Source of the DNA: Gemmatimonadota bacterium
Lineage (GTDB): Bacteria; Gemmatimonadota; Gemmatimonadetes; Gemmatimonadales; Gemmatimonadaceae
Length of the DNA: 32,449 nucleotides
Assembly: GCA_003141205.1 (NCBI GenBank)
Contig: PLLD01000089.1
Span: 1-32,449 of the forward strand
Reading direction: 5' to 3'
Part shown: positions 1-8,449 of the stretch, in pieces
Layout of the letters: every line of letters begins with the position of its first letter
Numbering within the stretch: position 1 is the first letter of the stretch
Translations under genes and position numbers: made by a program
The notes under the pieces: model-generated
Database searches by the model: none
Told to the model about the DNA's origin: nothing
What the model saw: only the letters and a program-made list of their open reading frames with translations

Positions 1-962
1 CGCGTTTCGCCGACGGCCAGGTCAAGTTCTTCGATGTGAACCCGCGTGTCGGCCCCCGCCCGTATGGCCAGCGGCACGCCGCCGCCGAAACGCGGGTTCA
101 CATCGAAGAACTTGACCTGGCCGTCGGCGGTCACGCGGCACTGGGCGGTGATGACGCCCACGCACTCGCCCAGGGCTTCGATAAGGCGCAGGGCCTCGGC
201 GATGATCTTCTCGTCGCGCACGGTGACGGCCCGGACGACCTCGCCCGCGCGCACCTGCAGGCGCTCGCGCGGCACGGCCACGCGGGGCACGCCGTCCAGG
301 CCCGCGTACACGTCCACCGTGTACTCCTTGCCGACCACGTGCTCCTGGAGCACGTAGTCGATCTTCTTGAACTGAAGGCGTCCCAGGACGGCGGCGCTAT
401 GGATCTCGCGCACGTTCTTGGTGCTTGAGCCCGCCCGCGCCTTGGCGATGATCGGGAACGGCCCCTTCTTCGCCTCCTTCAACGTCAGGACCCGGGCCGC
501 GCCCACGCCCTTGGAGGCCAGGAAGTTGGCCGTTTTTTCCTTGTCGCGGCAAATCTCGACGACCTGCGGCGAGGAGACCAGCAACCGCGCCCCGATCTCC
601 GCAAACCGCTCGCGCGCCCGCGACAGGACCAGCAGTTCCGTGTCGACCAGCGGAATGACCAGGCTGACGTGGCGCCGGCGGCAGATGTCAAGAATAGTGT
701 CGACGTAATGCGCGGCGTTGACGCCCGGCACCAGGAACCCCTCGTCGGCCTCATAAAAGGCCGGCGCCATCGGCGACCAGTCCGACCCGAAGAGGTTCCC
801 CTTGACGCCGAGCGCCTCCATGGCGCGGCGAAACGCCGCCAGCAGGCTCACCCGCCGCCCGATGCACGTCAGCAGGATGTTGAGCTCCTCCGATACCGTG
901 ATCACATGATGCGAGGGCTTCACGGGTCGGCCCGGCGGTCGTACCGGCTTGCGATTAAGCAT
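1..962 (-). CDS. ATP-grasp (carbamoyl-phosphate synthase large-chain-like) protein, C-terminus missing at window edge
   Basis: Minus-strand reading from ATG at 962: MLNRKPVRPPGRPVKPSHHVITVSEELNILLTCIGRRVSLLAAFRRAMEALGVKGNLFGSDWSPMAPAFYEAD...VVEICRDKEKTANFLASKGVGAARVLTLKEAKKGPFPIIAKARAGSSTKNV...VTADGQVKFFDVNPRFGGGVPLAIRAGAD. The NPRFGGG motif is typical of ATP-grasp enzymes. The first ~50 nt of the window are a fold-back and should not be translated. Confidence 0.8.
   Translation of the reverse strand, partial: MLNRKPVRPPGRPVKPSHHVITVSEELNILLTCIGRRVSLLAAFRRAMEALGVKGNLFGSDWSPMAPAFYEADEGFLVPGVNAAHYVDTILDICRRRHVSLVIPLVDTELLVLSRARERFAEIGARLLVSSPQVVEICRDKEKTANFLASKGVGAARVLTLKEAKKGPFPIIAKARAGSSTKNVREIHSAAVLGRLQFKKIDYVLQEHVVGKEYTVDVYAGLDGVPRVAVPRERLQVRAGEVVRAVTVRDEKIIAEALRLIEALGECVGVITAQCRVTADGQVKFFDVNPRFGGGVPLAIRAGADTRVHIEELDLAVGET
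8..129. repeat. Near-perfect inverted repeat at the window edge (arms 8-53 and 84-129, one mismatch, ~30-nt loop)
   Basis: GCCGACGGCCAGGTCAAGTTCTTCGATGTGAACCCGCGT at the left edge is the reverse complement of 90-128. Confidence 0.95.
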
Positions 963-1022
963 GCCTCAAGCTCCAACTAGCGGCCCCTCGAACGTGCGGG
1001 TACGCCCCACCCCGGGAGTGCC

Positions 1023-1607
1023 TCACCACTTCTGGTATACATCTTTTCGGCTGAAAAGCCGTCTGAAACTTCGCCAAAGAATCCACAGGTCCATCCGAAG
1101 GCTCACCTGCTCGACATACTGGACGTCGATTTCGAGCTTCTGCTCATGCGGAATTTCACCCCGCCCCCGGACCTGCGCCAGTCCCGTAAGACCCGGCCGG
1201 ACCTCCAGCCGCCGCCGCTGCCGGTCCGTAAACGCGCGGGCCTGGCTCAGGTACAGCGGGCGCGGGCCCACCAGGCTCATGTCGCCCTTCAGCACGTTCC
1301 AGAGTTGCGGCAACTCGTCCAGGCTGGTCTCGCGAAGCCACCGCCCGATACGCGTCAGGCGCGGGTCGGCCGCCTCGCGCGGGCTGTTGGCAAACGGATC
1401 GGCGCCGGCCGGCATCGTCCGGAACTTATAGATGATAAACGGTTTCATCCCGCGCCCGGCCCGCTCCTGCCTAAACAGGACCGGCCCGCGGCCGCTCGCG
1501 CGCACCAGCACGGCCACCAAGAAGAGCAGCCAAGAGCCCAGCACCAGGGCCGCCAGGGCGCCGGCCACGTCCACCGCCCGCTTGATTGCCCGGCCGGCGG
1601 CGCTCAC
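1023..1607 (-). CDS. Bacterial sugar transferase (undecaprenyl-phosphate hexose-1-phosphate transferase family, WcaJ/PglC-like)
   Basis: IKRAVDVAGALAALVLGSWLLF...GPVLFRQERAGRGMKPFIIYKFRTM...RLTRIGRWLRETSLDELPQLWNVLKGDMSLVGPRPL...RPGLTGLAQVRGRGE. Likely GTG start overlapping the upstream stop at 1604; the longer ORF start at 1685 is probably over-extended. Confidence 0.9.
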   Translation of the reverse strand: MSAAGRAIKRAVDVAGALAALVLGSWLLFLVAVLVRASGRGPVLFRQERAGRGMKPFIIYKFRTMPAGADPFANSPREAADPRLTRIGRWLRETSLDELPQLWNVLKGDMSLVGPRPLYLSQARAFTDRQRRRLEVRPGLTGLAQVRGRGEIPHEQKLEIDVQYVEQVSLRMDLWILWRSFRRLFSRKDVYQKW

Positions 1608-2293
1608 GGGTCCGCCTCCTTGCCGCGTGGCTCGGCCTTCCAGATCGAGCCGAATGGCACCAGGATCGCGTGCTCGCGCACCCACGGGGGCACGTAGTCC
1701 GGAAGGTTGGAGACCACAAAGATTCCCGGCTCATCCTCCAGCCCCTGGGTCAGGCGCTGCTTGCGCTCTTCCACCAACCGCCGGGCCTCGGCGCTAAGCC
1801 TGGGTCCGGCGCCCAAGAGGATGACATGCCGCCCGCGTCCCTCGACCTCCTGGACGTACGCCAGCGGCGCACCGGGCGTGCCGTCGGTCACCAGGATCGC
1901 CCCCGGCGGCAGGGCGTCCAGGGTCTCCTCGGCAAACCGCTGCGCGCCGTCGTTGCCCTGCTTCCACGGCCTCAGAAAGTATGCATACGAATCGCGATAA
2001 GGCAAGGCCCGCGGAAACAGGTTCACACCCGCCTGCTCCAGCACGGGCCGCGCCAGGCACGGCAGCACCGCGTAAACGCCCACGGGCATCAGGGCCGCCG
2101 CCAGCGCGAACGCCCCGGCCGACAAGACGCCGGGAGCCGCCGCGCTCAGCCAAATCCGCCGTCGCGCCGATGGGGCAGCCCCCGCCCGCGCACGCGCTGC
2201 CGCAATCACCGACTCCGGGCGGACGACGGGCATGGCGTGGTCGAGCGCGCGCAGGGCACGCGCGATGTCGGAATCCGTCAGGGGACCACTCAT
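1604..2293 (-). CDS. Composite ORF: anti-sigma-like N-terminus joined to a membrane/glycosyltransferase-like C-terminal segment (possible assembly chimera)
   Basis: 229 aa. N-term MSGPLTDSDIARALRALDHAMPVVRPESVIAAARARAG starts in a 4-nt overlap with the ECF sigma gene, as anti-sigma genes do. C-term LPYRDSYAYFLRPWKQGNDGAQRFAEETLDALPPGAILVTDGTPGAPLAYVQEVEGRG resembles C-terminal regions of DUF2723-type proteins. Confidence 0.5.
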   Translation of the reverse strand: MSGPLTDSDIARALRALDHAMPVVRPESVIAAARARAGAAPSARRRIWLSAAAPGVLSAGAFALAAALMPVGVYAVLPCLARPVLEQAGVNLFPRALPYRDSYAYFLRPWKQGNDGAQRFAEETLDALPPGAILVTDGTPGAPLAYVQEVEGRGRHVILLGAGPRLSAEARRLVEERKQRLTQGLEDEPGIFVVSNLPDYVPPWVREHAILVPFGSIWKAEPRGKEADP

Positions 2294-2910
2294 CGGTCGC
2301 CGCCTCCGCCCGTGTCGGCCGCCGCGAGCGCGGCCCGGAACGCCCGCATTGCGCGAACCAACAACGTCCCGACACCCGACTCCGCGACACCGACCGCGAC
2401 CGCCAGCTCGCGGTAGCTGTAGTCTTCGAATCGCAACAGCAACAGCTGCCGATCGCGCAGCGGCAACGCATCGAGTGCCGCGCGGACCTGCCGCTTGGCA
2501 TCGGCCGACATCATCTGGACATCCGGATGCGGCGCGCGGGCCGCCATTGTCAGCTCCGGCGGTTGCCCCGCCAACAGTGCCGCACGACGGCCCGCCCGGC
2601 GCCGCTCGTCCCGGAACAGATTACTCGCAACCGCGGCGAGCCACGCGCGGACATCGGCGGGCATCGATCCGCGCTGCAACAGGCGCACGAATGTCTCCTG
2701 TGCCAGATCGGCGGCGAGATCCGCGTCGCCAGTGAGTCGGTCGAGGTATCGGCGCAAGGATGTGAATTGCGCCTCGAAGACGGTTCGGAACGACCGCTCG
2801 AAATCCGTCTCGTCGACGCGTAGTTGGGTCGTCTCCGCCCTATCGCAACGGGCGGCGACCGATAGTCCGATCACACCTAGGGAGCGCGCGAGAGAGGAGT
2901 CCTGTGACAC
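2290..2910 (-). CDS. ECF-type RNA polymerase sigma factor
   Basis: FEAQFTSLRRYLDRLTGDADLAADLAQETFVRLLQRGSMPADVRAWLAAVASNLFRDERRR...ALDALPLRDRQLLLLRFEDYSYRELAVAVGVAESGVGTLLVRAMRAFRAAL: sigma-70 region 2 and region 4. True start may be internal. Confidence 0.9.
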   Translation of the reverse strand: MSQDSSLARSLGVIGLSVAARCDRAETTQLRVDETDFERSFRTVFEAQFTSLRRYLDRLTGDADLAADLAQETFVRLLQRGSMPADVRAWLAAVASNLFRDERRRAGRRAALLAGQPPELTMAARAPHPDVQMMSADAKRQVRAALDALPLRDRQLLLLRFEDYSYRELAVAVGVAESGVGTLLVRAMRAFRAALAAADTGGGGDR

Positions 2911-2914
2911 TCCG

Positions 2915-5374
2915 CTAATAGCGCCACGCCAATCCCGCGGTGACCGACAGGGGCGGCGCCTCGACCGCCTGAAGGACCGTTCCGCCCATGCCGCCGCGGC
3001 CCGGTGCAGCCGCGTAGCCCAGCACGTTCCTCCGGTTCAAGATGTTACTCAATCCGCCGAACAGGCTCAGCGCCCCACGCGAACGCCCGAGAGTCCAGTC
3101 ATGCTCCACGCCCGCGTCGAGCCGCGCGTACATCGGCACTCGCATGACACCGAGCGACCCCACCGTCGTGGCGGACCACCCAACCACTTCGGCGGGTGGG
3201 CCGACGAGCGGGTCGTGCTCCCACCTCACCGCAGTGCTAGCCATGCTGGTTCGCCAGTCGCTGGCGAGGACGCCGGCCACCCGAACCAGGTTGGCTCGCC
3301 CAAGTCGTAGCCCCAGCAAGACCGAGCCCGATTGGCCCAATGCATAGCTCGGCTGATAGGTCATTCCCGTCGTCGTCTCGAGCGTCGTGCGACCGAGCCC
3401 ATAGGTCGCGCGCCAGAGCACTCGATCCGCTGGGTCGTCCCCGCCACTGAACGTCGCGCTCGCACCCCGCGCCCGACCCGTGCCCGTCAGGAACCCGCTC
3501 ATCGCCGCCGGCCCGCTCGTCGCCGGCGCGACCAGCACGAGACCCGCCAGCCATCGGTCGTATCCGTCCACCGTGAGACGCCCCGCGCGGCCCACCGGGA
3601 CGCCAATCGCGACCGACACTTCGTCCGATTGCGCGAGCGGCACGCGCGGCGTGCCCACTGCGACCGGGAGGTCGACGCCGAATACGGTTGCGAGGGGGGA
3701 CTCATCGTTTCGAAGCGACTGATCGAATTGATGCATCCGTGCATAGCCGCCCTCGATCGATACGCCGCCGAGCGGGATCGCCAGGACCGAAAGCCGAGGT
3801 TCGAGCCGGGGGCCGGTACGCTCGGTCTCCGCGACTCGAGCGCCGGCTTCCATCGCAAGACGCTCGTTGGGCAACGCCCAGCGATGCGCGGCGAACGCCG
3901 AGAGTACCGTAGGCGCCGCGACGACGTCGAGTAGCCCGGCCGGCGACGGACCCGTGACGGCGTACCGCGTCCGGAGTTGCTCGACCGATGCTCCGATCTC
4001 GGTTCCCGCGACAGATATCTCTGCCGCCGCCCCGGTCGAGCCGGCATGGCTCGCCAGATTGCGGTTGAGCATGCCCGCCGTCACGTCGATTGCCGCCGCA
4101 AATTCAGCGTCCCATGCGCGCGCCGTCACCGCAATGTCGCCCAGCCGTCGGCTCCAGATGAGCCCCAGAGTCTGCGAACGCCAGCCCATCCCGCTCTTCG
4201 CATCGACCGGGCTTCCATTCGGGGCGTCGGCCGCCACCCGATCGCCACTTGCCACGAGCACCGCCCTGAAGTCCCCAGCCGCCGTCCCGATGTGGACGTC
4301 ACCAAAGAGGTCGCTCCACCCCATCGCATCTGCGGCCCCATCCGCGCGCTCGGGCAGCAACCCGTCGTAGCTTCGTCGTGCGCTGAGTGTCACGCCGTCC
4401 GCCCCGCCGGCGAATGGCACCGCGACCGTGGCTCGGGCAGCCGCCGTGCCGAGTCCCGCGAGCGCGCGAAGCGTATCGGACGCGCTGGTCGTGAGGTCCA
4501 CGACCCCGGAGAGCCGCCCCCCGTACCGAGCGGCCGGGACGCCGTCGTGGATTGTCACCGCAGAGACGACGTCGGGGTTGATTGCCGCGGTTCCTCCACT
4601 GGCGTGCAGGGGATTCCACATCGGCAACCCGTCCACGGTGACGGCGAGCGCGCCGGGCGGTCCACCGCGGTCGCCCACCGCCGTCGGCGATTGCGGTCCC
4701 CCCACGGCCCGCATGTGGGGATCGGTCGTCAGGGCTCGCAACACATCGACATCCCCGGTCAACGCCGTCGCGCTGATCACGCTGGCGTCGATCGCGCGGC
4801 CGTCGCTCTCGGTACGGAGATCCGGGGATGCGCCCTCAATCCGATCGGCGACGGTGCGTCCCCTGACATGCACCGAATCGAGCACGATGACCGGCGTGCG
4901 CACCACGTCCGGCGTCAACTCGATATCGACGTAAGCCGTCTCGGTATCCGTGACGAGCACGGTCAGGATAAGAGGCTGGTATCCATCAGCATGGACCGTC
5001 ACGTCCACCCGGCCCGGCGCGGCGCCGGCCAGGACGTAACCGCCCGCGGAATCCGTAACGGTGTCACGCGCACCGCACGCGAACGCGACGCGGGCGCCGA
5101 CGACCGGGTCTCCGCCGCGGGAGCGCACCCTCCCCGATATCGTGGCGGCTCCGCAGCCGCCCGCGGGCGATTGCGCCCGCGCCCCGGGAAGCCACGATCC
5201 CCAGGCAAGACCGCTCACGATCGCGAGCCGCCCCGCCGCCGCCACTCCGCGCGTCCACCCCGCGCCCGGCCTGGTGCGGACCGCACCCGTGGCACGCTCC
5301 GTTCGCACGCTTTCGCGCCTCTCGTCCCGGCCAGCGCGTTGATCGTTCGTGTCGTCCCTGTCGTCGCGAGTCAT
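2915..5374 (-). CDS. TonB-dependent outer-membrane receptor with N-terminal carboxypeptidase-regulatory-like domain
   Basis: 819 aa: signal region ...GARAQSPAGG, Ig-like CarboxypepD-reg segment ISGRVRSRGGDPVVGARVAF..., plug-like VTVDGLPMWNPLHASGGTAAINPDVVSAVTIHDGVPAARYGGRLSGVVDL, C-terminal ...LSVTAGLAWRY. Confidence 0.85.
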   Translation of the reverse strand: MTRDDRDDTNDQRAGRDERRESVRTERATGAVRTRPGAGWTRGVAAAGRLAIVSGLAWGSWLPGARAQSPAGGCGAATISGRVRSRGGDPVVGARVAFACGARDTVTDSAGGYVLAGAAPGRVDVTVHADGYQPLILTVLVTDTETAYVDIELTPDVVRTPVIVLDSVHVRGRTVADRIEGASPDLRTESDGRAIDASVISATALTGDVDVLRALTTDPHMRAVGGPQSPTAVGDRGGPPGALAVTVDGLPMWNPLHASGGTAAINPDVVSAVTIHDGVPAARYGGRLSGVVDLTTSASDTLRALAGLGTAAARATVAVPFAGGADGVTLSARRSYDGLLPERADGAADAMGWSDLFGDVHIGTAAGDFRAVLVASGDRVAADAPNGSPVDAKSGMGWRSQTLGLIWSRRLGDIAVTARAWDAEFAAAIDVTAGMLNRNLASHAGSTGAAAEISVAGTEIGASVEQLRTRYAVTGPSPAGLLDVVAAPTVLSAFAAHRWALPNERLAMEAGARVAETERTGPRLEPRLSVLAIPLGGVSIEGGYARMHQFDQSLRNDESPLATVFGVDLPVAVGTPRVPLAQSDEVSVAIGVPVGRAGRLTVDGYDRWLAGLVLVAPATSGPAAMSGFLTGTGRARGASATFSGGDDPADRVLWRATYGLGRTTLETTTGMTYQPSYALGQSGSVLLGLRLGRANLVRVAGVLASDWRTSMASTAVRWEHDPLVGPPAEVVGWSATTVGSLGVMRVPMYARLDAGVEHDWTLGRSRGALSLFGGLSNILNRRNVLGYAAAPGRGGMGGTVLQAVEAPPLSVTAGLAWRY

Positions 5375-5487
5375 GACCGCTGTGCTCCCGCAGGTTGCCG
5401 CCCCTACCCAAAGCTATCGGGCGGCTGCGTGCGCGACGTGGCACGACCCTGCGGGATTCCCTGCCATGCGTACCCGGCGGAGCTGGC

Positions 5488-5961
5488 CTACCCGGTAATC
5501 GTGAGCGTGCCGGTCGAGGCATCGTACGCGGTGGTCAGCGCGCGCAGGTTGCCGGTGGGCTGTCCGCCATACCACTGGCCATTCCCCGCGAACTCCGCGC
5601 CGTGACACGGACACTGAAAGGGCGGGGTACTGCCATTGTACACGCCCACGGTACACCCATAGTGAGGACAGACGAGCGAGAAGGCCGCGAAGCTCGCCTG
5701 CCCGGTCCGTACGGCGGCGACGGGGCCGCCGGATCCGCCATCGACTCGTGCAACGCCGCCGACGGCGGATAGGGCGGGAAAGTCTCCGACCGCGATGGTC
5801 TCGTTGACGTGCGAGGTCCCCGTCGCCGCAGCCGCACACCCTACGGCGAGGACGGCGGCAACCGCGGCGATCGTGCCTTGCGCCAGGAACGCGCGGCGAT
5901 CGATCTCCGGACCCGCCGCGGGCGGCGTCCCCTTACATCCTTCGCAGTTCTGGTGACCCAT
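5488..5961 (-). CDS. Rieske [2Fe-2S] protein with twin-arginine-like signal
   Basis: 157 aa: DRRAFLAQGTIAAVAAVLAVGCAAA leader; Rieske ligands CPHYGC...CPCHGAEF. Confidence 0.9.
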   Translation of the reverse strand: MGHQNCEGCKGTPPAAGPEIDRRAFLAQGTIAAVAAVLAVGCAAAATGTSHVNETIAVGDFPALSAVGGVARVDGGSGGPVAAVRTGQASFAAFSLVCPHYGCTVGVYNGSTPPFQCPCHGAEFAGNGQWYGGQPTGNLRALTTAYDASTGTLTITG

Positions 5962-6038
5962 TGGATGTCGTTCCTGGGCGGTGAAGCCCGGTTGTGTTGT
6001 ATGGCGCTTCGGAGGCGACGTGCTGGACGACCCGCCGC

Positions 6039-6575
6039 CTATCGGGCGGAATCAGCCGCGGTGGCGGGCAGGTGCACGACGGCAGCCACCCAGCCCGCGG
6101 CATCCTCCGTGCTCTTGTGGAGCGCGTCAACATCGACGACGACGGCATCGCCTTCCCGCGTGAGCGACAAGCGGTCCATGTTGCGTGTCGCACGCCCCGA
6201 GATGAACGTGCCATCGGGTTGGTATTTCGAATGATGCTTCGGGCACTGAAAGCGCCCGTCCGCGGCATCCCATCGGAGCGCCGTATTCTGGTGGGGGCAG
6301 GATAGCGCGAACGCATAGATCGCGTTCATCCACCGGACGAGAATGACTTGATTGTCCCGGTCGATGGTGGCGCCGTCCGTTGCGGGGATGGCGTAGCGTT
6401 GCGTCGCGACCCCCCAGCCGGCGGCCGCTCTTCGCGGGACCAGGACCAGCACGGCGAAGGCGCCCGCCGCCCGCGCCGCTGTGTGGAGAAAGCTGCGTCG
6501 TCCCGAAGCCAACGGGCATTCCGCGCAATCGGGCGGCAGGGCGGCGGGCACGGTCCTCCCCTCTGTGGAGGTCAC
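6039..6575 (-). CDS. Second Rieske [2Fe-2S] protein with twin-arginine signal
   Basis: Likely GTG start at 6575 overlapping the upstream stop: VTSTEGRTVPAALPPDCAECPLASGRRSFLHTAARAAGAFAVLVLV...; Rieske ligands SCPHQNTALRWDAADGRFQCPKHHSKY. The 212-aa ORF start at 6677 is an over-extension. Confidence 0.88.
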   Translation of the reverse strand: MTSTEGRTVPAALPPDCAECPLASGRRSFLHTAARAAGAFAVLVLVPRRAAAGWGVATQRYAIPATDGATIDRDNQVILVRWMNAIYAFALSCPHQNTALRWDAADGRFQCPKHHSKYQPDGTFISGRATRNMDRLSLTREGDAVVVDVDALHKSTEDAAGWVAAVVHLPATAADSAR

Positions 6576-7084
6576 GACGCGTTCACCAGGATCGTTCCCG
6601 CCAGCACGACGGCCGTCCACAGTGCGATACTGACCCGCGCCGTCCGCGCGAGGCGCGTCCACACGGCGGCATCCCATTGCGAGGTTGGGGTGTGCCGGAG
6701 AGCGGTCTCGGTCTTCTCGAGCACCAAGCCGTTGGCGAGCAGGAGCACCACCAACGTCATCTTCGCCCAGTACACCGGAGATTTCACGAACGTCTCGATA
6801 TCCGCGGTCACCATGAGCAGGCCGCTCATGAAGAGCAGGCCTAAGCTCACCAACACCGGCCGGTGCGCCATGTGCAGTTGCCCGAGACAGTGCACGCGAT
6901 CCCCAGCAGGACCATGCCGCGCGCGCAGCGTCACACGGTCGGTCGCCACCGCCACGCCGCCCCCAAAGAGCAGGGCGCCGAGGTGCACGAAGATGACCGC
7001 CGTAGCGATCGGCTTCGAGTTGCTGAAGGTGGACTGCCAGGGCGCGAGAAGATGCACGAGTGTCTGCAGCGGGGACGTCGCCAT
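6572..7084 (-). CDS. Multi-pass membrane protein, putative heme-b/CopD-like
   Basis: MATSPLQTLVHLLAPWQSTFSNSKPIATAVIFVHLGALLFGGGVAVATDRV...LGQLHMAHRPVLVSLGLLFMSGLLMVTADIETFVKSPVYWAKMTLVVLLLANG...; about four hydrophobic segments with His residues in or near them; starts at the upstream stop (TGATG). Confidence 0.65.
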   Translation of the reverse strand: MATSPLQTLVHLLAPWQSTFSNSKPIATAVIFVHLGALLFGGGVAVATDRVTLRARHGPAGDRVHCLGQLHMAHRPVLVSLGLLFMSGLLMVTADIETFVKSPVYWAKMTLVVLLLANGLVLEKTETALRHTPTSQWDAAVWTRLARTARVSIALWTAVVLAGTILVNAS

Positions 7085-7731
7085 CAGTTCCGCACGAACC
7101 ACATGAGCAGCGTCCCCGCGGTCGCCACGCTCATGGCCGAGATGGCGACGGTCCGGTGAAGCTGGGCGCCCGCGAGGTTGTGCTTCGCCGACCCGCCCAG
7201 CGCGCCGGCCACCGCAAACCCGGCATCGGCTGTGAGCATCGAGAGGGAATGGATGAGCCGTCGGGTCCGTCCGGTCTCATCGTGCCGGCTTTCCCACAGA
7301 TTCCATACGCCCGTGATGGTATTGGCGCCGAATAGCACGCCCAACCCGCCGGCCACGACCACATGTGCGGTCTTGAGGCCGCTGGGCGGTCGCCCATGCT
7401 GCTCATCGTGTAATAACCGTTCACCCAGGACATACTCGGCGGCCATCAAGGGAATCTCCGGATAACTGGCAATTCGGTGGACTGTGAGGCGACGGTAGTA
7501 CCAATCGCTATGCTCGACGGCTCGCGGCCGCCGCGAGATCGCGGGCGCCGAGTCGTCCGACACCCCGGACAGCATTGTCGGCGATATCACGAACGCCGGG
7601 TCAGACTCTGGCGACGTGGCGACACGGAGCGGAGACGCCGACGCGTCGAGGCGCTGCGCGCGAAGACCGGAGGCGGACAGCAACGCCAGGAGGACGGCGC
7701 CGCGCGCGACCAGATGAAACCGCATCGGCAC
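7084..7731 (-). CDS. Secreted/membrane protein with signal peptide and C-terminal His-bearing TM segments (unknown function)
   Basis: 215 aa: MPMRFHLVARGAVLLALLSASGLRAQ leader; later LKTAHVVVAGGLGVLFGANTITGVWNLWESRH...RRLIHSLSMLTADAGFAVAGALGG...LHRTVAISAMSVATAGTLLMWF. Confidence 0.65.
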   Translation of the reverse strand: MPMRFHLVARGAVLLALLSASGLRAQRLDASASPLRVATSPESDPAFVISPTMLSGVSDDSAPAISRRPRAVEHSDWYYRRLTVHRIASYPEIPLMAAEYVLGERLLHDEQHGRPPSGLKTAHVVVAGGLGVLFGANTITGVWNLWESRHDETGRTRRLIHSLSMLTADAGFAVAGALGGSAKHNLAGAQLHRTVAISAMSVATAGTLLMWFVRN

Positions 7732-7821
7732 AAGGGGTAGGGAGCGAGAGATCGCGCGTGTAGCTCGTCCGGGACAGACCGATCATGGAACGCGCGAACG
7801 ACCTCGCCTGTGACATTCGTC

Positions 7822-7867
7822 GTACATGCCGGGTACATGCCGGGTACATGCCGGACGTACATGCCGG
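7822..7867. repeat. Four direct copies of GTACATGCCGG (three perfectly tandem, the fourth after a 2-nt spacer) in a divergent intergenic region
   Basis: Copies at 7822-7832, 7833-7843, 7844-7854 and 7857-7867, read directly from sequence. Confidence 0.95.
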
Positions 7868-7959
7868 ACCCGATCCGCGTCGTTACAATTGTCCGACGGC
7901 GAGCGTCCGGCGACTAGGGCGCGAGAACGACGCCATGCCCATCGGGGAGCGACCGCACA

Positions 7960-8361
7960 ATGAGCGACGACATGCCAGCCGGCCGCGAGCTCGATGCGCT
8001 CGTCGCAGAGAGGGTGATGCTCTGGTCCGGCGTGGGGAACCGCCCCGATCGGATGTCGACCTACCTCGGCGGGGACGGATGGTCGGGAAATAGACTCGAC
8101 CAGGGCGAGGTGCTCAGCGACATCCCGTACTACAGCACCGCTGTCGGAGCGGCGTGGCTCCTGGTCGAAGGGCTAGACGAGGACTGGTGCTGCTCGCTTC
8201 AGGAGCACCCTGCGGAGTACAACGAATGGGCGTGCACCTTCGCCCATCGCCGCGACGCCCTGTCGGTTAGCGGTTCCGCGAACACGGCCGCTCTTGCCAT
8301 CTGTCGCGCGGCGCTCAAAGCCGTCGGACCCACGGGCTCTCACGTACGACCGCCCGCCTGA
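7960..8361 (+). CDS. Small protein resembling Phage ABA sandwich domain family
   Basis: [25 protein letters not shown]...[30 protein letters not shown]...[18 protein letters not shown]: matches the recalled RELDxLVAEKVM...PxYSTDxxAAWxVVE...TxxLAICxAALKAxG pattern. Confidence 0.6.
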   Translation: MSDDMPAGRELDALVAERVMLWSGVGNRPDRMSTYLGGDGWSGNRLDQGEVLSDIPYYSTAVGAAWLLVEGLDEDWCCSLQEHPAEYNEWACTFAHRRDALSVSGSANTAALAICRAALKAVGPTGSHVRPPA

Positions 8362-8449
8362 AAACGCTGCGGCGGCCGCGCGGCGCAACAATTGCCACGC
8401 CGGCGAGCACCCACGCGAATCGACCTGCGCAGCTCGTGAGACTGACGGG

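Noticed and set aside
3977-5605. 542-aa plus-strand ORF opposite the TonB receptor
   Set aside because: Low-complexity Arg/Pro/His-rich translation with no recognisable domain, fully antisense to a clear receptor; common in GC-rich DNA.
7822-7867. CRISPR array
   Set aside because: Repeat unit is 11 bp with no spacers; better described as tandem operator-like repeats.
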